Positions 34,664 to 43,711 of a DNA stretch of 64,000 nucleotides are shown here, one piece after another. The notes under the pieces were generated by a model. That model searched no databases. It was given only the letters and a program-made list of their open reading frames with translations, and was not told the origin of the DNA. The position numbers and the translations under genes are program-made. Origin of the DNA: Alloprevotella sp. oral taxon 473 str. F0040 (GTDB lineage: Bacteria; Bacteroidota; Bacteroidia; Bacteroidales; Bacteroidaceae); the NCBI RefSeq assembly GCF_000318095.2, contig NZ_KB290718.1, positions 107,263 through 171,262 of the forward strand, in the 5' to 3' direction. Within the stretch, counting starts at the first letter, position 1. The number at the start of each line of letters is the position of its first letter.

Positions 34664-35899
34664 ATGACATACGAAATAATGGCACCCGTGGGTTCACGAG
34701 AAGCATTCGCTGCTGCCCTCAAAGCTGGTGCCGACTCCATCTATTTTGGCATCGAATCGCTCAACATGCGCTCACACTCTGCAAGTAAGTTTACCATCGA
34801 GGACTTGCACGACATCGCAGCACAATGTGAAGAGAAGGGTGTGAAGAGCTATCTTACGGTGAACACCATCATCTACGGCGAAGACCTTGCTCTCATGCGC
34901 AAAATTTGCGATGCTGCCAAAGAAGCGAACATCTCTGCCGTGATTGCTGCAGACGTGGCAGTGCTTAGCTATTGCCGCACCATCAATCAAGAGGTGCATC
35001 TCTCCACACAACTTAATATTTCCAACGAAGAGGCTTTGCGCTTCTACTCGGCATTTGCAGATGTGGTGGTGCTAGCACGTGAATTGAACATGGAGCAGGT
35101 GCGCAAAATCGCTGACTTCATCGAAGAAAACCAAATTAAGGGCCCGAACGGAGAACTTATTCGCATCGAGATGTTCTGCCATGGTGCGCTCTGCATGGCT
35201 GTGAGCGGAAAGTGCTATCTCTCGCTCGACAATCAAGGACGCTCTGCCAACCGCGGTCAGTGCATGCAACAATGTCGCCGCAAATACACGGTCACAGATA
35301 AGGAAACCGGTGTAGAGCTCGACATTGACAATGAATACATTATGAGTCCAAAGGACTTGAAAACCATCGGTTTCATCGACAAGATGATGGCGGCTGGTGT
35401 GTCTGTATTCAAAATCGAGGGCCGCGCGCGCTCAGCCGAATACGTTTACACTGTGGTGCAGTGCTACAAAGAAGCGATTCAAGCGGTGCAAGACGGCACT
35501 TACTCAGAAGAGAAGGTGAAAGAATGGGACGAACGCTTGGCAACTGTCTTCAACCGCGGTTTCTGGGATGGTTACTACCAAGGTAAGAAATTGGGCGAAT
35601 GGACAGACAAGAATGGTTCTTCCGCTACAGAAAAGAAAGAATATGTGGCGAAGGGTACGAAGTATTTCTCCAAACTCGGGGTTGCCGAATTCTTGGTGGA
35701 AGCAGGAGAAATCAACTTGGGCGACAAACTCGTGGTGATTGGTCCTACTACGGGCGTAGTGTATATCGATGTCACCTCTATGCATGGCGACAACGGTCCT
35801 GTGGAAAAGGCCACAAAGGGAATGTCTGTGGCTTTCCCCGTGAGCGAAAAAGTGCGTCCTAGCGACAAACTCTATAAACTAGTGAAGACAGGAAATTGA
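34664..35899 (+). CDS. U32 family protein (TrhP/YegQ-like)
   Basis: 411 aa from the ATG at 34664 (MTYEIMAPVGSREAFAAALKAGADSIYFG, a classic U32 start). The conserved region EMFCHGALCMAVSGKCYLS ... NRGQCMQQCRRKY carries the four cysteines that bind an iron-sulfur cluster in this family. Members once called collagenase-like peptidases are now mainly tied to prephenate-dependent hydroxylation of RNA: TrhP acts on tRNA U34 and RlhA on 23S rRNA. Peptidase activity is therefore doubtful. The length and C-terminal beta domain fit the TrhP branch. It heads a run of plus-strand genes, with the HAD gene 8 nt later. Confidence 0.85.
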   Translation: MTYEIMAPVGSREAFAAALKAGADSIYFGIESLNMRSHSASKFTIEDLHDIAAQCEEKGVKSYLTVNTIIYGEDLALMRKICDAAKEANISAVIAADVAVLSYCRTINQEVHLSTQLNISNEEALRFYSAFADVVVLARELNMEQVRKIADFIEENQIKGPNGELIRIEMFCHGALCMAVSGKCYLSLDNQGRSANRGQCMQQCRRKYTVTDKETGVELDIDNEYIMSPKDLKTIGFIDKMMAAGVSVFKIEGRARSAEYVYTVVQCYKEAIQAVQDGTYSEEKVKEWDERLATVFNRGFWDGYYQGKKLGEWTDKNGSSATEKKEYVAKGTKYFSKLGVAEFLVEAGEINLGDKLVVIGPTTGVVYIDVTSMHGDNGPVEKATKGMSVAFPVSEKVRPSDKLYKLVKTGN

Positions 35900-35907
35900 T
35901 CAAGTGT

Positions 35908-36528
35908 ATGAAACTCGTATTTGACTTCGGCGCAGTGTTGGTGGATTTGGAAAAATCGGATGCTATCGCTGCTTTTGACCGTTTGGGAGTGGATATTCGT
36001 CCTTACATCGGCACATTTCGTCAAGGCGGTGTATTTGCTCTGTTGGAAAATGGCGACATCTCGCTGAGCGATTTCTACGATGAGATGCGCAAAATAGCCA
36101 ACAATCCTGCCTTGACCGACAACGAAATTCGCACAGCGTGGGAGGCTTACCTCAAAGGCATTCCGGCAGAGCGTTTGGAGATGTTGCTCAAGATTCGTCA
36201 GCATTATGAAGTCTATGCGCTATCCAACACCAACGAGATACACTGGACGCAGAGTCTGCGAGATTTCTTCACGTGGGAAGGACATACCGTCAATGACTTT
36301 TTTGATGGGCTATTTCTCTCCTACGAACTACATAAACAGAAACCTGATGCAGCTATCTTCCAAAAGGTGACTGAGGCGATGAACTGCGCACCCAGCGAGA
36401 TTTTGTTCTTCGATGACAGCGAAACCAACTGTGAGGCTGCACAAGCATTCGGATGGCAAGCACTCCTAGCACCTGCTGAGGGTGCATGGCTCAAGTATTT
36501 TGACGAAAATGGACGTTTACGCGATTGA
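35908..36528 (+). CDS. HAD-superfamily hydrolase
   Basis: 206 aa from the ATG at 35908. The HAD motifs are visible. Motif I is FDFGAVLVDL, with Asp as nucleophile and Gly two residues later, as in the glucose-1-phosphatase YihX group. Motif II is LSNTNEIH, the Lys motif is HKQKPDAAIF and motif III is LFFDDSETNCEAA. The helical cap at about 15-90 is the type 1 cap. It probably removes phosphate from a small sugar phosphate or nucleotide in the cytoplasm. It lies 8 nt after the U32 gene and overlaps ribF by 20 nt. The riboflavin pathway needs a HAD phosphatase before RibF, so this could be that missing enzyme; that is inference from position only. Confidence 0.8.
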   Translation: MKLVFDFGAVLVDLEKSDAIAAFDRLGVDIRPYIGTFRQGGVFALLENGDISLSDFYDEMRKIANNPALTDNEIRTAWEAYLKGIPAERLEMLLKIRQHYEVYALSNTNEIHWTQSLRDFFTWEGHTVNDFFDGLFLSYELHKQKPDAAIFQKVTEAMNCAPSEILFFDDSETNCEAAQAFGWQALLAPAEGAWLKYFDENGRLRD

Positions 36529-37528
36529 TTCTCCCCACTTTTCTTCTCCCATTGCACAAGTCTATGTGCTGAATCCTGAGGCCTTTCCGACTTTATCTAA
36601 AGACACATCGCAGCAAGACTGTACCTTTTCTTCTGAAAAAGTGGCGTGCACAGTAGGATTCTTCGATGGCGTGCATCGTGGACATCAGCATGTGCTGCAA
36701 TCGCTTCGCGCTGCAGCTCGCGAAAGAGGACTTTCCACACTGGTGGTCACCTTCGCGCAACACCCACGCTCGTTGGTGCGCAATGTAGTTGCTCCTCCTT
36801 CACTCACCACACTCCAAGAGAAGATTGATTTCATCGGAGATTGCCACATTGATGCAGTGGCTGTGCTGAACTTCACTCCGGAGATGGCACGACTCACAGC
36901 GCAAGATTTTATGAAATTTGTGTTGCGTGAAGGATTCGGTGCTGACTTTTTGCTCATGGGTTATGATCATCGCTTTGGTCGTCCTAGAGCAGATGAAGGT
37001 TTTTCGGACTACGTGCATTATGGTGAAGCTGAGGATATTGAAGTTGCTCTTTGTGACAAAGAGGAAGCGGAACTGCAATTGTCGTCATCGTCTATTCGCT
37101 TGCTTCTCGAACAGGGAAACGTAGCTGAAGCCAACCTGCTCCTCGGATATCGATACCGAGTGTCGGGTACTGTGATTCATGGTTTTCAAAATGGCCGCAA
37201 GTTGGGCTATCCAACGGCAAACCTAGAAATCAACTCGGAGAAACTTGTGCCTCACCTCGGTAGTTATGCCACGTGGGTGGAGTGGCGCGGACAACGATTT
37301 GCGGGAATGACGAATATCGGCCGACGCCCAACACTCAACAATGGCACACAAATCAGCCTTGAAACGCATTTACTTGATTTCAAAGATAACTTGTATGGCG
37401 AATCGCTAACCCTTGAGTTTATCGGTCGCTTGCGCGATGAGAAACGGTTTGAGGGTTTGGAGTATCTCAAAGCTCAGCTGGCACTAGATGCCCAGAACAC
37501 ACGGGAGATGCTCAGAAAAACATTGTAG
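36509..37528 (+). CDS. ribF: Bifunctional riboflavin kinase / FAD synthetase
   Basis: 339 aa from the ATG at 36509, inside the end of the HAD gene. The N-terminal FAD synthetase (adenylyltransferase) domain has VGFFDGVHRGHQHVL with the HxGH-like nucleotide motif and LLMGYDHRFGRPR. The C-terminal flavokinase domain has GFQNGRKLGYPTANLE and TNIGRRPT. It makes FMN and then FAD from riboflavin in the cytoplasm. The N-terminus is about 40 residues longer than in E. coli RibF before the first motif, which is common in Bacteroidota. The 20-nt overlap implies translational coupling with the HAD hydrolase. Confidence 0.93.
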   Translation: MDVYAIDSPHFSSPIAQVYVLNPEAFPTLSKDTSQQDCTFSSEKVACTVGFFDGVHRGHQHVLQSLRAAARERGLSTLVVTFAQHPRSLVRNVVAPPSLTTLQEKIDFIGDCHIDAVAVLNFTPEMARLTAQDFMKFVLREGFGADFLLMGYDHRFGRPRADEGFSDYVHYGEAEDIEVALCDKEEAELQLSSSSIRLLLEQGNVAEANLLLGYRYRVSGTVIHGFQNGRKLGYPTANLEINSEKLVPHLGSYATWVEWRGQRFAGMTNIGRRPTLNNGTQISLETHLLDFKDNLYGESLTLEFIGRLRDEKRFEGLEYLKAQLALDAQNTREMLRKTL

Positions 37529-37553
37529 ACACATTTATAAACCTAACATTGAT

Positions 37554-38390
37554 ATGGCTCCAATCACCAAAGATTTTCTGAAGTCGGCAGGCTTATTTTG
37601 CTTGTTTCTCTCTTTGCAACTGATTATCCCCATCCTTGCCTTAGCTCTTTCGCAAGCCCAAATCTTTCATGGGGCGCAGTTCACCATCCCAGGCATACAA
37701 GGCGATTTGCTCGCTATCACCATCCCTGCGATGGCCTTCTCATTCTTCGTAGTGCAACTTGCCTATATACTACTACTCCACTTCACGGGATGGGCAAGAA
37801 TCAAACTCTTCAGTGGGAAGTCTGCTAACTTTGGTTTTTCGGGAATACCCGTCTTTCACTTTGTAGGAGCATTTCTTGTGATGAGTATGGGGCTTCAGCT
37901 TTTGCTACAGCCTTTACACTTGGACGATGGCAACACTAATGCGCTATTCCGACAACTTACGTCTAATATTTGGGGCATCCTATCTGTCATTGTGGTAGGT
38001 ACTCTGGCTGAAGAACTAACCTATCGAGCTGGCATTTTGCGTTTGACACGCAAGCACATCGGCAACATTGGAGCCATTATCATCTCGGCTTTACTCTTTG
38101 GTCTCGTTCATGGCAACTTGTTTCAAGCCATTCCAGCCTTCTTCCTTGGCATCATTATGGGGTATCTGTATCTTCGCACTGAAGATTTACGCCTCTGTTG
38201 GTCAGCTCACTTAGCCAACAATGCCCTTGCTCTCCTTGCACTACGCTACCCTCCCCTAGAAAACTTTGGAACGAATTGGCCCTTAGCACAACAAATCGGC
38301 ATTGGCTCACTATTGTTACTACTAGGTGGTGTAGCAGTGTTCATGAAGGGATCTCTCCTTAAAAAGGTTTTCTGTCGCACTAAGAGCTAG
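37554..38390 (+). CDS. CPBP family intramembrane glutamic endopeptidase
   Basis: 278 aa from the ATG at 37554, 25 nt after ribF. There are about seven or eight membrane helices. Motif 1 is AEELTYRAGILR (EExxxR), motif 2 is FGLVHGN and motif 3 is AHLANNALAL, which together form the active site of the CAAX/ABI protease group. In bacteria these proteases are linked to bacteriocin immunity, prenylated-protein-like processing or envelope stress; the role here is unknown. It may be cotranscribed with ribF. Confidence 0.85.
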   Translation: MAPITKDFLKSAGLFCLFLSLQLIIPILALALSQAQIFHGAQFTIPGIQGDLLAITIPAMAFSFFVVQLAYILLLHFTGWARIKLFSGKSANFGFSGIPVFHFVGAFLVMSMGLQLLLQPLHLDDGNTNALFRQLTSNIWGILSVIVVGTLAEELTYRAGILRLTRKHIGNIGAIIISALLFGLVHGNLFQAIPAFFLGIIMGYLYLRTEDLRLCWSAHLANNALALLALRYPPLENFGTNWPLAQQIGIGSLLLLLGGVAVFMKGSLLKKVFCRTKS

Positions 38391-38480
38391 TCACTATTGT
38401 CTAGCTATTTACCTAAAACAGAATCTAAAGACTTATATCAACATTCTAACGTCTATAAGGCCGCTGGCCGTTTTATAATA

Positions 38481-39515
38481 ATGCAAATAAGAAATCTCAA
38501 CCTTGGCCATCGCCCTGTGCTTCTAGCCCCTATGGAAGACGTGACCGACATCGGTTTTCGTCTGCTCTGTCGCAGACTAGGGGCATCAATGGTCTATTCT
38601 GAGTTTGTGGCTTCCGATGCCCTTGTGCGCATGGTCAACAAATCTCTACAAAAACTCACGGTCTGCGATGATGAGCGTCCTGTGGTGATTCAAATCTACG
38701 GTCGCGATCCAGGAGCCATGGCAGAGGCAGCAGAGATTGTGGTGGAGAAAGCACAGCCCGACATTTTAGATCTCAACTTCGGTTGCCCAGTGAAGAAAGT
38801 AGCGGGCAAAGGAGCTGGTTCGGGCATGCTGCAAACTCCTGAACTGATGCAAGAAATCATCCGCGCAGTCGTGAATCGCGTGAGCAGTCGTGTGCCAGTC
38901 ACGGTGAAGACCCGTTTAGGCTGGGACCACGAACACCGCATCATCGTAGATTTGGCAGAGCGGATTCAAGATTGTGGCGCAGAAGCTCTGACCATTCACG
39001 GTCGCACACGTTGCCAAATGTACACAGGAGAAGCTGATTGGTCGCTGATTGGCGAAGTGAAGCGCAATCCTCGCATGCACATCCCCATTATTGGCAATGG
39101 CGACATCACCTCTGGTGCAGATGCACTCCGCGGTTTTGAAGAGTATGGTGTAGACGCGGTCATGGTGGGTCGCGCCACCTTTGGCCGTCCTTGGATATTC
39201 AAGGAAATCCGCGATACGCTTGATGGTACTCCTTTTGACGTTTCTGCTGCTGTGCAGAGTGATTTCGCTCCTATGTCGCCCGACTGGCAATTGGATGTGC
39301 TCAAAGAGGAAGTTCGCCAAAGTGTAGAGCGCATCGATGAGTACCGAGGCATTCTCCACGTACGTCGCCATTTGGCCGCGACACCCTTGTTCAAAGGAAT
39401 TCCCAGCTTCCGACAAACCCGCATCCAAATGTTGCGCACCGAGAAAATGGACGAATTGTTTGAACTACTAGAAAGCATCCGCCCACTACTCCACACAGAC
39501 AACCTCTCGGAATAG
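38481..39515 (+). CDS. dusB: tRNA-dihydrouridine synthase (DusB-like)
   Basis: 344 aa from the ATG at 38481 (MQIRNLNLGHRPVLLAPMEDVTD). The TIM-barrel Dus signatures are present: LAPMEDVTDIGFR, LDLNFGCPVKKVAGKGAGSG with the catalytic Cys, VTVKTRLGWD and LTIHGRTRCQMYTGEADW. FMN-binding GNGDI and GRATFGRPW follow. It reduces uridine to dihydrouridine in tRNA D-loops and needs FMN, so it is a client of ribF two genes upstream. The branch looks closest to DusB, but the exact target position is not shown by sequence alone. Confidence 0.9.
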   Translation: MQIRNLNLGHRPVLLAPMEDVTDIGFRLLCRRLGASMVYSEFVASDALVRMVNKSLQKLTVCDDERPVVIQIYGRDPGAMAEAAEIVVEKAQPDILDLNFGCPVKKVAGKGAGSGMLQTPELMQEIIRAVVNRVSSRVPVTVKTRLGWDHEHRIIVDLAERIQDCGAEALTIHGRTRCQMYTGEADWSLIGEVKRNPRMHIPIIGNGDITSGADALRGFEEYGVDAVMVGRATFGRPWIFKEIRDTLDGTPFDVSAAVQSDFAPMSPDWQLDVLKEEVRQSVERIDEYRGILHVRRHLAATPLFKGIPSFRQTRIQMLRTEKMDELFELLESIRPLLHTDNLSE

Positions 39516-39530
39516 CTGGCAGGGTGTAGT

Positions 39531-39549
39531 AATCACCCTACGTTTTAAT
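39531..39549 (+). terminator. Weak hairpin after dusB
   Basis: 6-bp stem AGGGTG/CACCCT with 7-nt loop, followed by ACGTTTTAAT. Weak as a terminator. Confidence 0.3.
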
Positions 39550-39655
39550 AGTCCCAGCCATCCTTCAATATATTCTCACTTTCCTTTTTGCTTCCTTTCT
39601 AAGCGTTTAAGAAGGTTATCTTATAATTCTGTCCTCCTTATTATATCTCCTTCCC

Positions 39656-41512
39656 ATGACCACCCACACTCTTCCAGCCCAACGCATTGCAGCCCTCCGC
39701 ACTGCAATGAAAGCTCACAACATTGACGTATATATAATCCCTACTTCCGATCCACACAATAACGAATATGTGGCAGATCGCTGGAAAGGGCGTGAGTGGC
39801 TAAGCGGATTCACTGGAAGTGCAGGTACCCTCATCGTAGCTCACGACAAAGCAGCCCTATGGACTGATTCGCGCTACTTCTTGCAAGCTGAGAAAGAACT
39901 TGTGGGCAGTGGCATCGAATTGATGCGTATGGGGGTAGCAGGTGTGCCTAGCGAGAATGATTGGATAAAAGAAGTGCTAGGCTATACTATAGACGAGGGT
40001 GGAAAGTTATCCTTTCAGCAAGGGAGTGTCACTCCTCACATTGGCTTCGATTTCATGAGTGTTTCATATATGCAACACGTGGAATATGCCTATGAACTCA
40101 CAGATTTCATGGTCGATATAGACTTGCTCAATGAAATCTGGGAAGATCGTCCAGCACTTCCCTCTCACCCTATCTATATTCAACCGGAAGAATGGGTTGG
40201 AGAAACCTTGGAGTCAAAGATCACACGTTTGCGCTCGTTTATTGAGCTACACCATGCACACAACTATATCACCAATGATGCTTCTGAAATTGCATGGTTG
40301 CTCAATTTGCGTGGAGAGGACATTGCCTACAATCCAGTCTTCTTAGCCTATCTCATTGTTGGGCGCAACGATCTACACTTCTTCATCACCGAAGACCATC
40401 TGACTCCTTCAGTAAAGGACTATCTAAAACGTGCCAATGTTACTTATCATGCTTATGACGGAGTCATGGATTTCATCCAACAATCTGCACAACAAGAGGA
40501 TAGTTTCTTATATGCTTTTACCATCAATGCTGCCTTTTCAGAACTATTCATTAATGAAGGGTGTGGAAATTGGATTCCAGAAGATGGAGTTTCTCCTATC
40601 ACGACATGGCGCGCGCACAAGAATGAGGCAGAAATTGCGGGATTCCGACTTGCGATGCGCCACGATGGCGTAGCCCTAACGCGTTTTCGTCGAGAGCTAG
40701 ACGATAAGATTGCAGACGGCAGCATCAATCAGGAGACAGAATGGAGCATCGCAGAACGATTGGAAGAGATTCGTGCGGAACATCCTGAATATCGCGGTCT
40801 GTCTTTTGCCACTATTGCCGGATATGCGGGTAATGGTGCCATCGTGCACTATGAAGCCACAGCCGAAGACCATGCCCAACTAGCCAATAGAAGTTTCTTA
40901 CTCTTAGATAGTGGAGCACACTATGTGAGTGGCACCACCGACATCACGCGCACCATTCCTCTTGGAACTCTAACTGATGAGGAGAAAAAAGCCTATACCC
41001 TTGTACTCAAAGGCATGATTCAGCTCTCTATGGCGCATTTTCCAGTGGGAACCACAGGACTTGCCCTCGATTTTGCAGCTCGTCAAGCCATGTGGCGTGA
41101 GGGATACGATTTCGGTCACGGCACTGGTCATGGAGTCGGTAGCCACTTGTGCGTGCACGAAGGCCCTCATCAGATTCGCAAAGATCGACGTGCTGCAACA
41201 GAAGTGCCTTTCCGTGTTGGCATGACTGTGAGCAACGAACCTGGCATCTACGTAGCGAACAAATTTGGGGTGCGATTGGAAAATGTACTCGTAGCTGAAC
41301 CTGCGCAAAAAACAACTTTTGGTGAGTTCCTAAAGTTTGAGACACTTACACTCTGCCCCTTTGATGTTTCGCCTATCATTGTAGAAATGCTGGACACATC
41401 AGAGCGCGAATGGCTCAATGCTTACCATACTATGGTACGTACAGAGTTGCTCCCACTGCTTTCTGACGAAAAAGATAAAGAATGGCTTATCAAGGCTACC
41501 ACTAGACTATAA
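39656..41512 (+). CDS. pepP: Xaa-Pro aminopeptidase (M24B, aminopeptidase P family)
   Basis: 618 aa, the long three-domain form. There are two creatinase-like N-terminal domains (about 8-310, starting RIAALRTAMKAHNIDVYIIPTSDPHNNEYV-type sequence). The pita-bread catalytic domain spans about 330-540 and a short C-terminal domain follows. Metal ligands are visible: LDSGAHYVSGTTDITR (two Asp), GTGHGVGSHLCVHEGP (His), SNEPGIYV (Glu) and RLENVLV (Glu). It removes an N-terminal residue before proline. There is no signal peptide, so it acts in the cytoplasm and recycles proline-rich peptides, which suits a peptide-using anaerobe with the POT transporter at 46.7 kb. Confidence 0.92.
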   Translation: MTTHTLPAQRIAALRTAMKAHNIDVYIIPTSDPHNNEYVADRWKGREWLSGFTGSAGTLIVAHDKAALWTDSRYFLQAEKELVGSGIELMRMGVAGVPSENDWIKEVLGYTIDEGGKLSFQQGSVTPHIGFDFMSVSYMQHVEYAYELTDFMVDIDLLNEIWEDRPALPSHPIYIQPEEWVGETLESKITRLRSFIELHHAHNYITNDASEIAWLLNLRGEDIAYNPVFLAYLIVGRNDLHFFITEDHLTPSVKDYLKRANVTYHAYDGVMDFIQQSAQQEDSFLYAFTINAAFSELFINEGCGNWIPEDGVSPITTWRAHKNEAEIAGFRLAMRHDGVALTRFRRELDDKIADGSINQETEWSIAERLEEIRAEHPEYRGLSFATIAGYAGNGAIVHYEATAEDHAQLANRSFLLLDSGAHYVSGTTDITRTIPLGTLTDEEKKAYTLVLKGMIQLSMAHFPVGTTGLALDFAARQAMWREGYDFGHGTGHGVGSHLCVHEGPHQIRKDRRAATEVPFRVGMTVSNEPGIYVANKFGVRLENVLVAEPAQKTTFGEFLKFETLTLCPFDVSPIIVEMLDTSEREWLNAYHTMVRTELLPLLSDEKDKEWLIKATTRL

Positions 41513-41589
41513 GCCGACGTAGATACATTGGGTTTGAAATGCACAAACGCACTTATCCGATGACAAAACCCTGATGCTCCCTTAAGGAT

Positions 41590-42624
41590 ATGCAACAAAC
41601 AGACAACATAAATCCCACTTCTTCTCACGCATCTCGCGAGGAAAAGTGGGATTTCTTGCGTGGCATAGCCATCTATTTTGTTATACTCGGACACACCATT
41701 CAATGGGTGGATGCAGACTGGAAACACAACCCTCTTTTTGAAGGAATCTATTCCTTTCACATGCCGCTATTCATGTTCATATCAGGCTATTTTTTAAGGA
41801 ATAACCTCCAAGAGATAGCATTTTGGAAATGGCAAAAACAAAAAACACGTCAACTTTTGATTCCCAGTCTGTTCAATAGTCTCATCTATTCTGCATTATT
41901 GCTCATCCCCATTTCATGGGGCATTAGTACACGACTAGCCCAATGGGATGCACAAGCCTTGTGGTATCTCAATGTCCTCTGGCTATTGCTCGTATTTGCT
42001 CGCATCGTTGCCTGCTTTCCCTTTCGTTTCTTACACATTTTGCTCTGGATGGGTGCCTACGCTTTCGTCTTCTTCTGGCACTACTATCCACTCAGCATGT
42101 ATGCCAAATTCATGCTCCCCTTCTTTTTATTGGGACGCCTCTATCGTAAACTAACCCAACTTCCTCACCCTCTTCGACTTTTTCTCCTTGCAGCAGGCAG
42201 CCTACTGTGGTGGTTCGTCTTGCCCCTGTGGGACTTCTCACACTCCATCTACATGTTGCCTTATGCCCCTTCCAAACTCACCAACATGCTACACTATCTC
42301 ATACTCTATGCCAATGGATTTGGAGGAATCTGCACCACACTTTTACTCATCGAAGGGAGTTATGCTCGTTTAGAACGATTCGCCTCCTTGCAACCTTTCG
42401 TAAAAAGCACGGCTTGGGTAGGCACAATCACCTTGCCTATTTACGTGGTGCAGACGCATTTTTTCGTAATACGTGAAGTAGTAAAGGGATTTTCTCGGAA
42501 TTATCTGCTACAAATCGTGACAGCACTTTCACTCGTCCTCTTCTGTTGGGCTGTCTACCGAATCCTCAGTAAGGTACCCTTCCTCCGCCTTCTTCTCTTT
42601 GGAGAGAAAAATAGTCATTCTTGA
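41590..42624 (+). CDS. Acyltransferase family 3 membrane protein
   Basis: 344 aa with about ten membrane helices. The N-terminus has REEKWDFLRGIAIYFVILGHT, where the Arg and His of the family (R-G-I ... GH) lie, and SFHMPLFMFISGYFLR. These proteins O-acetylate or otherwise acylate sugars of surface glycans. It lies alone between pepP and the tRNA-Leu terminator. The target is unknown; a second member of the family is inside the capsule locus (61.7 kb). Confidence 0.85.
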   Translation: MQQTDNINPTSSHASREEKWDFLRGIAIYFVILGHTIQWVDADWKHNPLFEGIYSFHMPLFMFISGYFLRNNLQEIAFWKWQKQKTRQLLIPSLFNSLIYSALLLIPISWGISTRLAQWDAQALWYLNVLWLLLVFARIVACFPFRFLHILLWMGAYAFVFFWHYYPLSMYAKFMLPFFLLGRLYRKLTQLPHPLRLFLLAAGSLLWWFVLPLWDFSHSIYMLPYAPSKLTNMLHYLILYANGFGGICTTLLLIEGSYARLERFASLQPFVKSTAWVGTITLPIYVVQTHFFVIREVVKGFSRNYLLQIVTALSLVLFCWAVYRILSKVPFLRLLLFGEKNSHS

Positions 42625-42660
42625 TAACTTGCGCGCACCTCGCTCGCAGCCTATATCAAA

Positions 42661-42700
42661 CAACAGCCCTCTTCTGAAATAATTCAGAAGAGGGCTGTTG
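42661..42700. terminator. Bidirectional terminator between acyltransferase and tRNA-Leu
   Basis: Perfect 18-bp stem (42661-42678 with 42683-42700) and 4-nt loop, between the plus-strand acyltransferase and the minus-strand tRNA. Confidence 0.8.
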
Positions 42701-42705
42701 TCGTG

Positions 42706-42787
42706 TGCGCCTGATAGGACTCGAACCTACACGTATCGCTACACCAGATCCTAAGTCTGGCGCGTCTACCAATTTCGCCACAGGCGC
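42706..42787 (-). tRNA. tRNA-Leu (anticodon TAG)
   Basis: 82 nt. The acceptor stem is GCGCCTG/CAGGCGC with discriminator A, there is a long variable arm, and the T-loop reads GGTTCGAGTCC. The anticodon loop ACTTAGGAT gives anticodon TAG, reading CTA and other CTN codons. CCA is not encoded. It has its own promoter (42801-42831) and terminator (42661-42700). Confidence 0.93.
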
Positions 42788-42800
42788 GACTTTCTAGGTG

Positions 42801-42831
42801 CAAATTTACGTCAGATTCTGCAAAACTCAAA
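42801..42831 (-). promoter_or_regulatory. Promoter of tRNA-Leu
   Basis: On the minus strand TTTG (42831-42828), 19 nt, TAAATTTG (42808-42801). Transcription would start about 7 nt before the tRNA. Confidence 0.7.
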
Positions 42832-42848
42832 GAAAATCGAGCACTTTT

Positions 42849-42879
42849 TTTGTTCTTCGGCTGCAAATTGGTATTTTTG
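42849..42879 (+). promoter_or_regulatory. Promoter overlapping the start of the secreted CHU_C-type protein
   Basis: TTTG (42849-42852), 19 nt, TATTTTTG (42872-42879). The predicted transcription start (about 42886) falls after the first ATG (42881), so translation probably starts at the next ATGs (42899 or 42902). Confidence 0.6.
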
Positions 42880-42880
42880 C

Positions 42881-43627
42881 ATGAACAAGTTAGCTCAAAT
42901 GATGCAAAATTTCTTTGCTTTCTCTCTACATGATACCGCCTTGCGGTGTTGCATTGCGGTCTTCCTCTCAATGGTAGGCCACAATTTGTATGCGCAACTT
43001 GCAGCCACTCCTACGGTCACTCCCCAAATGACATATACCAACACGGATGGACAGCAAGTGCAAGAAGCTAGCTACAATGGTGGTGCCCCACTTCGCGTAG
43101 TCTTTGAAGCCACACCTAAAGACCTCGGCAATTACACGCCGCTCTATGAATGGCAGTTTACGCGAGAGAACAGTGCAACGCCCTTTCTTACACGTTACGA
43201 ACAAACCACGACCTATGATTTTATAGAAAGTGGCAACTTTCGTGTACGTCTACTTGTATCCTTTGTCTTAGGCAACGATACCATCAGCTACTCGCAAGAC
43301 GATCCTTTCGTGCTCAACATCGCTGAGAGCAAACTGGAATTTCCCAATGCTTTCACGCCCAATGGCGATGGCATCAATGATATTTTCAAAGCCAAAGACG
43401 GACATCAAAGCATCGTCAGCTTTCAGGCTACCGTGGTAAACCGGTGGGGCAAGCAAATGGCGCGTTGGAATCATCCATCAGAAGGATGGGATGGAAAGTC
43501 AGGAGGCACAGATACCCCAGAAGGAGCCTATTATCTCAATGTTACAGCTCGCGGAGCAGATGGAAGGAATTATAATATTAAGAAGACCATCAACCTCTTG
43601 CGCCGCTACGATGCCATCGCGAAATAG
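42881..43627 (+). CDS. Secreted protein with T9SS gliding-type C-terminal domain
   Basis: 248 aa as read; starts at 42899 or 42902 would give 242 or 241 aa and fit the promoter better. A signal peptide ends near GHNLYAQ (residue 39 of the long form). A PKD-like beta domain lies at about 60-150 (YTPLYEWQFTREN, ESGNFRVRLLVSF). The last 90 residues match the gliding motility-associated C-terminal domain (TIGR04131/CHU_C): FPNAFTPNGDGINDIFK, VVNRWGKQM, GWDGKSGGTDTPEGAYYLNVTARG. Type B domains of this kind send proteins through the type IX secretion system to the surface. It is very short for such a cargo and may be a small surface-attached factor. No T9SS machinery gene is in the window. Confidence 0.85.
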   Translation: MNKLAQMMQNFFAFSLHDTALRCCIAVFLSMVGHNLYAQLAATPTVTPQMTYTNTDGQQVQEASYNGGAPLRVVFEATPKDLGNYTPLYEWQFTRENSATPFLTRYEQTTTYDFIESGNFRVRLLVSFVLGNDTISYSQDDPFVLNIAESKLEFPNAFTPNGDGINDIFKAKDGHQSIVSFQATVVNRWGKQMARWNHPSEGWDGKSGGTDTPEGAYYLNVTARGADGRNYNIKKTINLLRRYDAIAK

Positions 43628-43711
43628 CAAGTAATAATAGAGAGTTTTTCGCACCAACACCACACCACTTATTTTTCTTCTCACGAAACGACTAAGCACA
43701 CAGACTTAAGC

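Noticed and set aside
42661-42700. Possible attachment site at tRNA-Leu
   Set aside because: The palindrome next to the tRNA is a perfect terminator. No integrase gene or repeated tRNA 3' end is seen nearby.
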